A stretch of 37,820 nucleotides of DNA from Chlorobiota bacterium (GCA_013152085.1 JAADHC010000069.1:1-37820); one strand, 5' to 3'; shown: positions 1 through 7,452, counted from the first letter of the stretch. Notes: generated from the letters alone by a model not told the origin. Numbers and translations are program-made.

Positions 1-327
1 ACAGATGCCGAATGGACAACCCTGACCGGTTATTTGGGAGGAGAGAGTTTTGCAGGTGGTAAACTTAAAGAAACCGGCACCGTGTACTGGAACAGTCCGA
101 ACACAGGGGTAAATAACGAAACTAGTTTTACAGCCCTTCCGGGTGGCTACCGTTACTACGATGGAACGTTCGACGGCATTGGAAACGACGGGTTCTGGTA
201 ATCTTCTACGGAGTACTCGTCAACGGACGCCTGGTACCGGAACATGTACTACAATACCAGCGGTGTCTACAGGAATTACTTCTACAAGGAGGTTGGTTAT
301 TCAGTGCGTTGCGTTAGGGATCCATAG
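1..327 (+). pseudogene. FISUMP-domain protein, C-terminal fragment with in-frame stop
   Basis: Frame 1 reads from the window edge as the C-terminal part of a Fibrobacter succinogenes major paralogous (FISUMP) domain: a 'TDAEWTTLTGYLGG' segment, then 'ALPGGYRYYDGTFDGIG', 'SSTEYSSTDAWYRNMYYN' and the terminal 'GYSVRCVRD'. The frame is interrupted by TAA at 199-201, where relatives usually have a second Trp in the 'WWSSTEY' motif, so TGG to TAA is the simplest explanation. Reading resumes in the same frame to TAG at 325-327. FISUMP proteins are secreted, often lipoproteins, with no established biochemical function. The N-terminus lies outside the window. Either the gene is decayed or there is a base-call error; the rest of the domain is well preserved, so any decay would be recent. 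Confidence 0.75.
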
Positions 328-692
328 ACTATTTGACAAATCCGCAAGGCAGTTGCACTTACCCTATGAAATAATGCAAAGCATTGCCCGAAGTACATTT
401 CACGGGGCGTGCCAAATTTGCCAAAAGAGCCGGTCTGTACTTTCGTAATTTGAATAAAACAAAGAAGGAAGAATTTTGGAGGCTACATATGCCTGACATG
501 CGCTAAAATCAATGCCTGTAAAGACTTCTTTGGAAGGCTTGTTGCCTTTTGGTAATGTAATAGCTTCTATGAAAAATTACCTGTATTAAGGACAGCACTG
601 CTTTTAGCGCTGTCTGTAAGCATTAATTTTTTGGCACAAATCTTGATATTTTGCAGTTTAATTACCGGAAACTAAAACTAAAGTATCAAATT
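328..692. other. Intergenic region, no gene recognised
   Basis: I see no convincing coding frame between the FISUMP fragment and the next gene. A hairpin with arms GACAGC and GCTGTC spans 591-614. A TATTTTG-like element near 643-650 resembles a Bacteroidota -7 box with one base missing and could start transcription of the following gene. Confidence 0.4.
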
Positions 693-1298
693 ATGAAAAA
701 ACTAATACTTCTTATATTGACTATTTCGCTTTCATATTACTCCATCGCACAAGAATCTGAAAAACTTAATGAAATTGGATTTACAACATTAAACTTAAGT
801 AATTTTGGAATAACCTACAGAATTGGAAATAATAAATCTGTCTGGAGATTTAATGCCATAATAATAAATGGGGGTAGTTCAAAAAGCAATGAAGATAATT
901 TGGACAAATCACAAAACCGTTTCGGAGCAGGGTTTCAAGTTGGTAAAGAGCACAGGAAGACGATCAGTGACAAATTTGAACTTAGATATGGTTTAGATCT
1001 TGCTTTTAGCTATTACAAGAATAATTATATCAGGGTGGATCAATTAAATCTAAATCGTGATTCCAAAAAAAAATATTTATACTATGACCCGAGTATAAAT
1101 TTGGTACTTGGCTTCAATTTTGTTTTCACAGATAAGTTTCTGTTAGGAGCTGAATTCTTGCCATATTTTAGTTACTCTACAAGAATTAATAAAGAATATG
1201 ATTTTACAACTGATGAATATAAAATAACAAAAACTCAAGGGGCATCTTATGGATTATCAAGTGAGTCAATAAGACTGTCTTTAATATATAGATTCTAA
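693..1298 (+). CDS. Predicted outer-membrane beta-barrel (porin-like) protein, hypothetical
   Basis: A 201-residue protein. An in-frame start exists at 651, but ATG 693 gives a clean signal peptide (MKKLILLILTISLSYYSIAQ, cleavage after SIA-Q) and is preferred. The mature part alternates polar and aromatic residues and ends in Phe ('SIRLSLIYRF'), the usual C-terminal signature of outer-membrane beta-barrels. I do not recognise a specific family; small Bacteroidota 'porin family/outer membrane beta-barrel' proteins are the closest type. The gene is visibly more AT-rich than its neighbours (many AAA, AAT and TTA codons), suggesting separate origin. Its stop (1296-1298) lies only four bases before the first recognisable codon of a truncated yjbQ copy, so the gene appears to have replaced the 5' end of that copy. 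Confidence 0.65.
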   Translation: MKKLILLILTISLSYYSIAQESEKLNEIGFTTLNLSNFGITYRIGNNKSVWRFNAIIINGGSSKSNEDNLDKSQNRFGAGFQVGKEHRKTISDKFELRYGLDLAFSYYKNNYIRVDQLNLNRDSKKKYLYYDPSINLVLGFNFVFTDKFLLGAEFLPYFSYSTRINKEYDFTTDEYKITKTQGASYGLSSESIRLSLIYRF

Positions 1299-1302
1299 AC
1301 TA

Positions 1303-1515
1303 GCGCTTACATTACCTTCCTTCTCAAAAGGATACCATCTGATCACCTCACAGGTCCTGGGTGCCGTGGGCACACTGCCAAAACACGGGTTAATCCATAT
1401 CTTCATCAGGCACACCTCTGCGGGCCTGGGTACCTGGCAGGGAATCTGCCTGTGCGAGTTCAGACGCCACGGAGGGCCGAGAAGTATCGTAATTACCGTT
1501 ACGGGGGAGGATTAA
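1303..1515 (+). pseudogene. yjbQ-like pseudogene (truncated start, internal in-frame deletion)
   Basis: This is a damaged second copy of the intact yjbQ gene at 1978-2394. It begins at the equivalent of codon 6 ('ALTLPSF') with no start codon upstream, reads through 'SKGYHLITSQVLGAVGTLP' and 'IFIRHTSAGL', then jumps directly to 'GTWQGICLCEFRRHGG' and ends 'VTVTGED'. The jump removes roughly 190 bp present in the intact copy and is in frame. The join is at GGCCTG, which in the intact copy occurs at both ends of the missing stretch. Upstream of the join about a quarter of bases differ from the intact copy; downstream the two are nearly identical and stay so through the stop into the next repeat. 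The lost part includes the 'ENADPSVRRD' core, so no activity is expected. Confidence 0.85.
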
Positions 1516-1542
1516 ATGCATCGAAAAGGGCAAAACAAGGTC

Positions 1543-1591
1543 GCCACGAATTCACGAATAGTAATTCGTTCTGAATTCATGCATTCGTGGC
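1543..1591. repeat. 49-bp dyad repeat, copy 1 (GCCACGAATTCACGAAT...ATTCGTGGC)
   Basis: An imperfect inverted repeat begins GCCACGAATTCACGAAT and ends GCATTCGTGGC. A nearly identical 49-bp copy lies at 2422-2470, and half-length copies at 2710-2726 and, inverted and diverged, at 31498-31514. It sits between the yjbQ copy and a broken GxxExxY gene in both duplicated units. Confidence 0.85.
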
Positions 1592-1607
1592 AAAAAAAAA
1601 TAAAAAC

Positions 1608-1772
1608 ATGAATGATATAATCTATCCGGAGGAAAGCTACGAGATCATCGTCAAATGTTTCGGGGTTCACAATAATCTGGGACCCGGCTTTCCGTAGATC
1701 GTTTACAAAGTCCTTCCCTATTTTGAACCGGTTGAAAAACGTATAAAAACAATTGAAGATACCCTGAAATAA
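1608..1772 (+). pseudogene. GxxExxY family protein, broken copy 1
   Basis: The frame starts 'MNDIIYPEESYEII' and continues '...FGVHNNLGPGF', the recognisable N-terminus of the GxxExxY family (PD-(D/E)XK nuclease-like fold, function unproven). The signature 'GPGFLEIVYK' here reads 'GPGFP-stop-IVYK', with TAG at 1695-1697 replacing the Glu codon. After IVYK the similarity ends and the frame runs through unrelated sequence to TAA at 1770-1772. The nuclease core is absent. The downstream half of the family survives in the neighbouring copy (2485-2707), so the two remnants are complementary. Confidence 0.75.
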
Positions 1773-1950
1773 TTCACCATGGCGCTAATACATATAGCCC
1801 ATGACGGAAATCCCTGCCTTATGAAAGTAACCCTTAAATTTTAATTCCTGTATTTTCAACAATCGTAAACAAACCGTTTAGCCGACAGCACGAACCATTT
1901 CCTCCGACCGGTCATGTCAGTGAACCTGCTGCTTTCACCCTGATTTTTTG

Positions 1951-1958
1951 TACTTTTG
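1951..1958 (+). promoter_or_regulatory. Bacteroidota -7 promoter box for yjbQ
   Basis: TACTTTTG is an exact match to TAnnTTTG and lies 19 bases before the chosen yjbQ start at 1978. No clear TTG is present at the -33 position. A box here argues against a longer reading frame starting at TTG 1948. Confidence 0.5.
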
Positions 1959-1977
1959 CTTCAAGAACCGTCATGAT

Positions 1978-2394
1978 ATGATACGGCAGGCAGCGCTTAC
2001 ATTACCTTCCTTTCCACGGGGATACCACCTGATTACCCGTCAGATCCTTGATGCGGCTGGAGCACTACCCGAAAAAGGATTAATACATGTTTTCATCCGG
2101 CACACCTCTGCCGGCCTGACCCTAAATGAAAATGCCGATCCTTCTGTCCGGCGTGATTTTGAAACCTTTATGAACGACATGGTTTCGGAGGATTATCCGC
2201 GGTTTATTCATACTTATGAGGGGGCGGATGATATGCCGGCACATCTGAAATCATCAATCATCGGTTCATCCGTTACGATCCCGGTTGTGAATCACCGTCC
2301 GGGCCTGGGTACCTGGCAGGGAATCTACCTGTGCGAGTTCAGACGCCACGGAGGGCCGAGAAGTATCGTAATTACCGTTACGGGGGAGGATTAA
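1978..2394 (+). CDS. yjbQ: YjbQ/UPF0047 family protein (secondary thiamine-phosphate synthase type)
   Basis: A 138-residue cytosolic protein of the usual YjbQ length. Family hallmarks are in order: 'RGYHLITRQI' near the N-terminus, 'HVFIRHTSAGLTLNENADP', 'HTYEGADDMPAHLKSSI' and the C-terminal 'LGTWQGIYLCEFR...RSIVITVTGE'. YjbQ proteins can weakly substitute for thiamine-phosphate synthase, but the true physiological role is not established. ATG 1978 is chosen because a TAnnTTTG box occupies 1951-1958, inside any longer reading. This is the intact member of a local duplication; a deleted copy lies at 1303-1515, and the following 49-bp dyad repeat and GxxExxY remnant are duplicated with it. Confidence 0.9.
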   Translation: MIRQAALTLPSFPRGYHLITRQILDAAGALPEKGLIHVFIRHTSAGLTLNENADPSVRRDFETFMNDMVSEDYPRFIHTYEGADDMPAHLKSSIIGSSVTIPVVNHRPGLGTWQGIYLCEFRRHGGPRSIVITVTGED

Positions 2395-2421
2395 ATGCAT
2401 CGAAAAGGGCAAAACAGGCTC

Positions 2422-2470
2422 GCCACGAATTCACGAATAGTAATTCGTTCTGAATTCGTGCATTCGTGGC
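2422..2470. repeat. 49-bp dyad repeat, copy 2
   Basis: This copy is nearly identical to 1543-1591 and lies at the same place relative to yjbQ (27 bp after the stop). Its arms GCCACGAATTCACGAAT and ATTCGTGCATTCGTGGC can form a long hairpin. Confidence 0.85.
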
Positions 2471-2484
2471 AAAAAAATAAAAAC

Positions 2485-2707
2485 ATGAGTGATATAATCT
2501 TTCCTGAAGAAAGTTCCTTTACCACATAAGTTTTATACTGATTTTGTTGTTTATGATAAGATTATCCTTGAAGTAAAAGGAGTCTCGGGAATTGCAGACG
2601 AATTTATTGTACAGGCACTCAATTACATGAAGGTCTCCGGAAATAAGCTGGCGCTGTTTGTGAATTTCGGAGGACTTTCGTTAAATTACAAAAGGATTGT
2701 GTTATAA
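2485..2707 (+). pseudogene. GxxExxY family protein, broken copy 2 (internal deletion)
   Basis: It starts 'MSDIIFPEES', homologous to copy 1, then shifts frame and continues from 2516 as 'PLPHKFYTDFVVYDKIILEV', followed by 'KGVSGIADEF', 'QALNYMKVSGNKLALFVNFG' and 'KRIVL', ending at TAA 2705-2707. That second part is the C-terminal half of the GxxExxY family, including the D...E-x-K residues typical of PD-(D/E)XK folds ('DFVVYDKIILEVKG'). The middle, including the GxxExxY signature itself, is deleted with a change of frame, so no full protein can be made. Confidence 0.8.
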
Positions 2708-2709
2708 AA

Positions 2710-2726
2710 GCCACGAATTCACGAAT
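2710..2726. repeat. Half copy of the dyad repeat
   Basis: GCCACGAATTCACGAAT follows two bases after the GxxExxY remnant stop and matches the left arm of the 49-bp repeats. The right arm is missing. Confidence 0.7.
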
Positions 2727-2760
2727 TATCAAACCTGTATTTGTAAAAGATTAAAAGCGA

Positions 2761-2818
2761 TATCTACGTAGTTAAATAAATTTAACTACGTAGATATTAA
2801 AAATTAATTACGTAGATA
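2761..2818. repeat. TACGTAG palindromic element, left of the ars operon
   Basis: A perfect inverted repeat has 16-bp arms, TATCTACGTAGTTAAA (2761-2776) and its complement (2781-2796), around a TAAA loop. A third half-site, AATTACGTAGATA, follows at 2806-2818. The same words recur at 5218-5244 on the other side of the arsenic operon. No gene of the element itself is visible; it could be a protein-binding palindrome, a REP-like hairpin or an element end. Confidence 0.75.
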
Positions 2819-2826
2819 AATGTTTT

Positions 2827-3090
2827 GGTTACCTTTTTTGGATCATTGTTCAACAATCAATCTATATAATTGTGTCCGTATCGTCTTTACGCCTAAGCGG
2901 TGATCAGTAGCGGTTCAGAAACCACTAAGGCGCCAGGTCACGAAGATTCGCAGGGAAGGTTTCTTCCCTTTTCCTCGATACAACCTATGCTCTGCTCAGG
3001 CCACACGGGAATCAGTATGATGTTTATAATCATATATCAACAACCGGGCATAACAAATCGAGCTTCATCCTTTGCACTTCTCCCTTCATT
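2827..3090. other. Intergenic region with degraded dispersed repeats
   Basis: No coding frame here looks real. The stretch ACCACTAAGG...GGTCACGAAGATTCG at 2921-2950 resembles the low-complexity 'CACTAAGGCACGAAG' intergenic repeats common in Bacteroidota genomes. The rest shows nothing recognisable. Confidence 0.4.
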
Positions 3091-3148
3091 CCTGACGATC
3101 CGCCTGACGGCAGATGTCAGGCTTGTCCTGACAACGAAGTTCGTCAGG
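3091..3148 (-). terminator. Nested CCTGACG/CGTCAGG hairpin downstream of acr3
   Basis: CCTGACGA (3091-3098) pairs with TCGTCAGG (3141-3148), and inside it GCCTGAC (3102-3108) pairs with GTCAGGC (3116-3122). It lies 43 bp beyond the acr3 stop, where the operon should end, but lacks a clear U-tract, so it may be a structured repeat rather than an intrinsic terminator. Confidence 0.45.
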
Positions 3149-3190
3149 GGCTTTCGCTTTGCTGCAGCATGAACCAGGAATCACGTTAAC

Positions 3191-4249
3191 TTACCTTGCT
3201 ACCCTGAAAAACCGCTTCCGGAACATCAACGCCACATCCACCAACAGGATCAGGACCGGAACCTCCACCAGTGGTCCGATAACCGTTGCGAAAGCAGCCT
3301 GTGAGTTAACACCGAAAACAGCCACCGCTACGGCGATAGCCAGCTCAAAATCATTACTCCCGGCTGTAAAAGCCAGTGTTGTAGTCTTCTCGTATGAAGC
3401 CCCCATCCGCCTGGCGGCAAAGAAGGTGATGAAAAACATGAAAGCAAAATAGAGGGTAAACGGAATAGCCACGCGCAGTACATCGAGAGGAAGTTCGATG
3501 ATCTTTTCCCCTTTCAGTGAAAACATCACAAAAATGGTAAAAAGCAGGGCGATGGGTGTAAGCCAGGATGCTTTGGGGATGAATTTCTTAAAATACCAGT
3601 TATCCGAAAATATCCGCCGTAGGAATATACTGGAAAGCAGGCCTGCCAGGAAAGGGATACCGAGGTATATCAGCACCGTTACGGCAATTTCACTGATAGA
3701 AATATCCACAATAGTTCCCGAAAGGCCAAAAAGAGGAGGCAACAGGGTGATAAACACAAAGGCATAGACGGAGTAGAGAAAAACCTGGAATAGGGCATTG
3801 AATGCTACCAGTCCGGCTGCAAGTTCCGAATCGCCTTTGGCCAGATCGTTCCAGACAAGCACCATGGCAATACAGCGTGCCAGGCCAACCATGATGACAC
3901 CTACCATCATTTCAGGTTTGTCAGGGAGTAGCAGAATGGCAAGGAAAAACATAATAAACGGACCTACAATCCAGTTTTGTACCAGCGATAACGTCAAAAG
4001 TCTGAGGTTCTTGAATACCAGTGGCAGCTTTTCATACCGCACTTTGGCCAGGGGAGGATACATCATCAGGATCAGGCCGATAGCAATCGGAATATTTGTA
4101 GTACCCCGTGAAAGGGAATTCCAGAAACCGGAAATAGACGGAAAAAAATATCCGACACCGACGCCGGTAAACATCACCAGGAAAATCCAAAGCGTAAGAT
4201 AACGGTCAAAAAAAGATAATTTTTTGACCGGAGAGGTTTGTTCTGCCAT
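3191..4249 (-). CDS. acr3: ACR3-family arsenite efflux transporter
   Basis: A 352-residue inner-membrane protein with about ten hydrophobic segments and the normal length of bacterial ACR3 (BASS superfamily). It exports arsenite using the membrane potential or proton gradient. Family signatures include '[21 protein letters not shown]', '[11 protein letters not shown]', the conserved Cys in '[17 protein letters not shown]' (C126), '[17 protein letters not shown]' and '[18 protein letters not shown]'. It is last in an arsR-arsC-acr3 operon, starting 23 bp after arsC stops, so export follows arsenate reduction. No ArsA-like ATPase is present, as usual for ACR3 systems. Start ATG 4249 fits the family's short cytoplasmic N-terminus. 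Confidence 0.93.
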   Translation of the reverse strand: MAEQTSPVKKLSFFDRYLTLWIFLVMFTGVGVGYFFPSISGFWNSLSRGTTNIPIAIGLILMMYPPLAKVRYEKLPLVFKNLRLLTLSLVQNWIVGPFIMFFLAILLLPDKPEMMVGVIMVGLARCIAMVLVWNDLAKGDSELAAGLVAFNALFQVFLYSVYAFVFITLLPPLFGLSGTIVDISISEIAVTVLIYLGIPFLAGLLSSIFLRRIFSDNWYFKKFIPKASWLTPIALLFTIFVMFSLKGEKIIELPLDVLRVAIPFTLYFAFMFFITFFAARRMGASYEKTTTLAFTAGSNDFELAIAVAVAVFGVNSQAAFATVIGPLVEVPVLILLVDVALMFRKRFFRVAR

Positions 4250-4272
4250 GATAATAAAGTTTTTTGTCGGGA

Positions 4273-4698
4273 TTAATCTTTAAGGTTTTCAAGATAAAAT
4301 GCATAGAACTGTTCTTCGATCTGATCGCGAACCGTCCGGAAAACATCCATGATCTGGTCGTCGGAACCGGTGGCTTCGGCAGGATCTTCAAAACCCATAT
4401 GCAGCCGGCGTTTTACTTTGCCTGTAAATACAGGGCAGGTTTCTTTGGCACTGTCACATACCGTAATGACATAATCAAACGGTTCGGAGATGAATTGGTT
4501 TACTTTTTTCGGATAAGCGTCTCTGATATCAATCCCTTTTTCTTTCATCGCCTCTACAGCTTTCGGGTGAACTTTTCCCGAAGGGACCGTACCGGCAGAA
4601 TGTACTTCGAAACCGGGATCAAAAGATTTCAGGAATCCTTCGGCCATCTGGCTGCGGCAGGAATTACCGGTACACAGAATTAATATACGTTTTTTCAT
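4273..4698 (-). CDS. arsC: Arsenate reductase, low-molecular-weight phosphatase type
   Basis: A 141-residue cytosolic enzyme that reduces arsenate to arsenite, probably coupled to thioredoxin. The CX5R phosphatase loop is 'CTGNSCRS' (C9-R15), and the two further redox cysteines are C81 and C88 in '[10 protein letters not shown]', the same three-cysteine relay and spacing as the thioredoxin-dependent LMW-PTP type of ArsC. The frame extends upstream, but ATG 4698 gives the canonical '[14 protein letters not shown]' start, and the longer reading would overlap arsR. Only four bases separate it from the arsR stop, indicating one transcript. Confidence 0.93.
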   Translation of the reverse strand: MKKRILILCTGNSCRSQMAEGFLKSFDPGFEVHSAGTVPSGKVHPKAVEAMKEKGIDIRDAYPKKVNQFISEPFDYVITVCDSAKETCPVFTGKVKRRLHMGFEDPAEATGSDDQIMDVFRTVRDQIEEQFYAFYLENLKD

Positions 4699-4702
4699 AC
4701 AA

Positions 4703-5029
4703 TTAACATTCCTGGTTTTTAACGATTGAAAATTTATCAAGACGTTTCACAATCATTTGACGATATTTCCGGATAACATCAGGGTTGAGGCAGTAATTGA
4801 CAAATTTCCCGGATATATGTCCTTTGATCAGACCCATCTCTTTCAATTCTTTCAAATGCTGGTTCACGGTCGTCCGTCCCAGGGGTAGTCCGGAGGAAAT
4901 ATCCCCTGAGATACAAACACCGGTTTCAGCAATATAATCGAGAATGGCCAGCCGGGCAGGATGTGCCATAGCTTTAAATATGGCAGAGACCTGTTGTAAT
5001 TCAGGATCAAAAAGTTCCAGTTTGGTCAT
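4703..5029 (-). CDS. arsR: ArsR-family metalloregulator of the arsenic operon
   Basis: A 108-residue winged-helix repressor, first gene of arsR-arsC-acr3. 'VSAIFKAMAHPARLAILDYI' is the family's first helices, and 'GLPLGRTTVNQHLKELKEMGLIKG' is the recognition helix followed by the wing ('GKFVNYCLNP'). The classical ELCVCDL arsenic site is absent; available cysteines are C39, C80 and the C-terminal C108, so it would belong to a variant arsenite-sensing subtype. The start is ATG 5029, because an upstream TTG at 5053 would place the start codon inside the predicted -7 box. The operon promoter and two inverted repeats lie directly upstream (5028-5082), consistent with autoregulation. Confidence 0.9.
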   Translation of the reverse strand: MTKLELFDPELQQVSAIFKAMAHPARLAILDYIAETGVCISGDISSGLPLGRTTVNQHLKELKEMGLIKGHISGKFVNYCLNPDVIRKYRQMIVKRLDKFSIVKNQEC

Positions 5030-5082
5030 AATATCGGATATTATATGACGCAAATATACGTCATGTTGATTATGCTTCCAAA
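5028..5082 (-). promoter_or_regulatory. ars operon promoter with two overlapping inverted repeats
   Basis: On the minus strand TTTG (5082-5079) is followed after 20 bases by TATATTTG (5058-5051), an exact Bacteroidota -7 box. That box is precisely the spacer of the inverted repeat ATGACG-N8-CGTCAT (5045-5064). Immediately downstream is a second perfect inverted repeat, ATAATATC-G-GATATTAT (5028-5044), reaching the arsR start codon. ArsR bound at either would block initiation; which one is the operator is inference. Confidence 0.7.
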
Positions 5083-5217
5083 TAAATTATGTGAAGAAAA
5101 AGGTTAGTTACGCCTGGGAGGATCGTAATCTTTTGTGCTGCAAAACTGGTTTACCGGTGCAAAATAACCGTTTGTTTTTTCCTGTCCTGATTGTTTTTTC
5201 TGTTTCCATAAAAAAGG

Positions 5218-5244
5218 AATTACGTAGTTAACTACGTAGATAAT
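5218..5244. repeat. TACGTAG palindromic element, right of the ars operon
   Basis: TACGTAGTTAACTACGTA (5221-5238) is a perfect 18-bp palindrome, extended by AGATAAT on the right. It shares TTAACTACGTAGATA with 2782-2796 and AATTACGTAG with 2806-2815. It lies 14 bp past the stop of the DUF5916 gene, so it could also act as a hairpin at that transcript's end. Confidence 0.7.
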
Positions 5245-5258
5245 CTCCCGTAAGTTAT

Positions 5259-7418
5259 TTATAACCAAAGGGCATACGTTAGTTTAACAATCAGTTGATT
5301 TGAGGTATAGATCCACCGTTCGCCGACAGGGGCCTGCACGTTGTGATTGTAAACTACATAGAATTCTCCCCGTGGGTTAAACGTCCACCTGAAGCGGGTG
5401 TTGGTGCCGATATTATTACTTTCGTTATCGTATTGAATAAATGAGCTGAGTTGCATGTCAGGTGAAAAATTCAGCAGTACCCTTCCGGCAAAAAGGGCTT
5501 TTACAAAATCGCCTTCCGGGATTCTTCCCATATCCCGTTCATAATTAAGCTCGAAATTCAGAAAACGGGATGGTCGCAGGTTAAGCTGTATTTCAATCTG
5601 ATCCAACCGTCCGCCGTAAAATCCACCGAACCACCAGGTAAACTGTCCGTTAATGGCTCTTTTTGATGCAGTCTCGAGTTCAAGGCGGTAGCGCATCCAG
5701 TGATACGGTCCGGGCGGGATGATTACGTTATCTGCAATTTCAAACGAATCGGGGAGGTTCTCTCCCTGCGGCTTGATATTGAATTCGAACCGGTCACCGC
5801 TTTCCAGGCGGAAATGATAAGGAGCAGTGAAAAAACTATAACTTTCCCATTCATTCTGCAGGTTGGTTACCACCGAGAAAGAAGATTCGAAAAAGTATTG
5901 CCGGATCAGTTTGCTTTTCGGCCGGGGCATAAAATCCACACCAAGATGGTACATATTTACATTCCTGCGCGGAACAAAACCCATTGCAGGTTTGAATCCG
6001 TCTCCGATTCTTTTATATGATATATTAACATCCCATTTATCATTGGGATAATCCATAGAGATGCCATAAGCGGATTTATCCCCGGTGATACCTTCGCGTT
6101 GATTCATCAACCCCCAGAATCCTACCAGAAAGTTTTTGTCTTTCCGGAATGAGGAGGTTTGATAGGTGAAATCCACACCGGTCATATAACTGCCCGGATT
6201 GCCTTCCGGATCTCCGAAGGTACTGATCAGTCCGATGTTCGATTCCTTGAAAATGTTTTGTTTAATTCTGATAGCTCCCATCGTTGTTCGTCCCAAAAGC
6301 GTGTCCAGGTTGCCGGTTTGTGTAATCAGGCCGCCAAAGTTGGTATTGCCGACTTTTCCGTTGATTTTTCCTCCCATTCTGAGGGGAACTTCCCGTCCCC
6401 TGTACAGACCGATCCGACGTGAATGAAAAGGGATCAGGTCGCGGCTGATATTCAGGCCGAAATCGAAGATATCCGAACCCTGCAAAAAGAAATTCCGCTT
6501 TTCAGGGTAAAAAAGAGAAAAACGTGTCAGGTTGGTCTGCCTCGAATCTACTTCAGTCTCGGCAAAATCCGTATTTACCGTGAGCTGAGCAGATATATCG
6601 GGGGTTATTTTTTCCGTAATATCCAGGCTGTTATGCCAGCGCGTATCTGAAGAAAGGCCACGTTCATGACTGACCCCGAAACTGCTTGCCCCCCGCAGGG
6701 TCATACCCAGCCCCATGTTGATCGGCGGTAAATCTGTCAGTCTGCCTGCCCTGGAGGTATGTGTAACACGATAATCCTTGCTTATTGCCGTCCAACGGAT
6801 GATTTCCTGCTCCCTTTTTCGTTGTCTTTCAACGTTAAATCCCCAGGTCGTATTGTTACGTTTGAAAGAGAGTGTTTTGAACGGGATCATAATTTCGGCT
6901 GTCCAGCCATCGGCAGTGATCTGTGTTTTGGCATCCCAGATGGCATCCCAATTCTTATTTTCACTTTCTCCGCGGCGTGATACCAGCGCATCATATCTTG
7001 CCCCCAGGGGATTGATGGCAAAAATAAATCCCGTACGGCCATCCAGGTAAGTGTCAAGTACAATCTTAACATAATCTTCTGATCTGAGATAGGCGTCTCT
7101 TTGCTTGCTGAAAGCAACAATGTTTCCCGGATCAGGTTCTTTACAGTCAATACCCAGATAAAGATTGGTTCCGTTTGATAAGATGTAAACTATTGTCTTG
7201 ACTTCCGGGGTAATTCCGGTTTCCGGTTCTACTTCAAGAAAATGATCGATAATGCCTGCCTTTTTCCAGGCAGGGTCGTCTAACTTTCCGTCAAGTATGA
7301 TTTTTCCCGTAAAATGACCGCAGGATACAACCGGCGAAGTTTCCTGGGCCAATAAAATGTTAAAAACGGGAATAATAAAAATGAGAAATACAACGGAATA
7401 AAAATGTTTTCTGTGCAT
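5259..7418 (-). CDS. CBM9-like/DUF5916 outer-membrane protein, paralogue 1
   Basis: A 719-residue protein with a signal peptide (residues 1 to about 24, 'FLIFIIPVFNILLAQ'). Residues of about 35-230 form a carbohydrate-binding-module-9-like domain ('GKIILDGKLDDPAWKKA', 'LYLGIDCKEPDPG', 'DYVKIVLDTYLDGRTGF', 'AEIMIPFKTLSF'). The remainder is DUF5916, a predicted beta-barrel with the conserved 'FSLFYPEKRNFFLQGSDIF' and 'SRRIGLYRG' motifs, ending in many amphipathic strands. Such proteins are common in Bacteroidota; the biochemical role is unknown, and sugar binding is inferred only from the fold of the N-terminal domain. It appears monocistronic, with a promoter at 7467-7474. A second member lies at 31770-34022 and shares the domain order and the PEKR motif. 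Confidence 0.85.
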   Translation of the reverse strand: MHRKHFYSVVFLIFIIPVFNILLAQETSPVVSCGHFTGKIILDGKLDDPAWKKAGIIDHFLEVEPETGITPEVKTIVYILSNGTNLYLGIDCKEPDPGNIVAFSKQRDAYLRSEDYVKIVLDTYLDGRTGFIFAINPLGARYDALVSRRGESENKNWDAIWDAKTQITADGWTAEIMIPFKTLSFKRNNTTWGFNVERQRKREQEIIRWTAISKDYRVTHTSRAGRLTDLPPINMGLGMTLRGASSFGVSHERGLSSDTRWHNSLDITEKITPDISAQLTVNTDFAETEVDSRQTNLTRFSLFYPEKRNFFLQGSDIFDFGLNISRDLIPFHSRRIGLYRGREVPLRMGGKINGKVGNTNFGGLITQTGNLDTLLGRTTMGAIRIKQNIFKESNIGLISTFGDPEGNPGSYMTGVDFTYQTSSFRKDKNFLVGFWGLMNQREGITGDKSAYGISMDYPNDKWDVNISYKRIGDGFKPAMGFVPRRNVNMYHLGVDFMPRPKSKLIRQYFFESSFSVVTNLQNEWESYSFFTAPYHFRLESGDRFEFNIKPQGENLPDSFEIADNVIIPPGPYHWMRYRLELETASKRAINGQFTWWFGGFYGGRLDQIEIQLNLRPSRFLNFELNYERDMGRIPEGDFVKALFAGRVLLNFSPDMQLSSFIQYDNESNNIGTNTRFRWTFNPRGEFYVVYNHNVQAPVGERWIYTSNQLIVKLTYALWL

Positions 7419-7452
7419 CTTAACTGTACCTTTTGATCAGAAAGGATAAATT

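Noticed and set aside
143-448. A 101-residue open frame over the FISUMP fragment
   Set aside because: It is a shifted frame of the FISUMP sequence; frame 1 carries the recognisable domain.
2900-3172. A 90-residue open frame downstream of the ars operon
   Set aside because: It runs through repeat-like intergenic sequence and a hairpin, with no protein-like pattern.
3191-5064. An arsenic mobile island with its own transposase
   Set aside because: No transposase, integrase or clear target-site duplication is visible; only the flanking palindromes suggest mobility.
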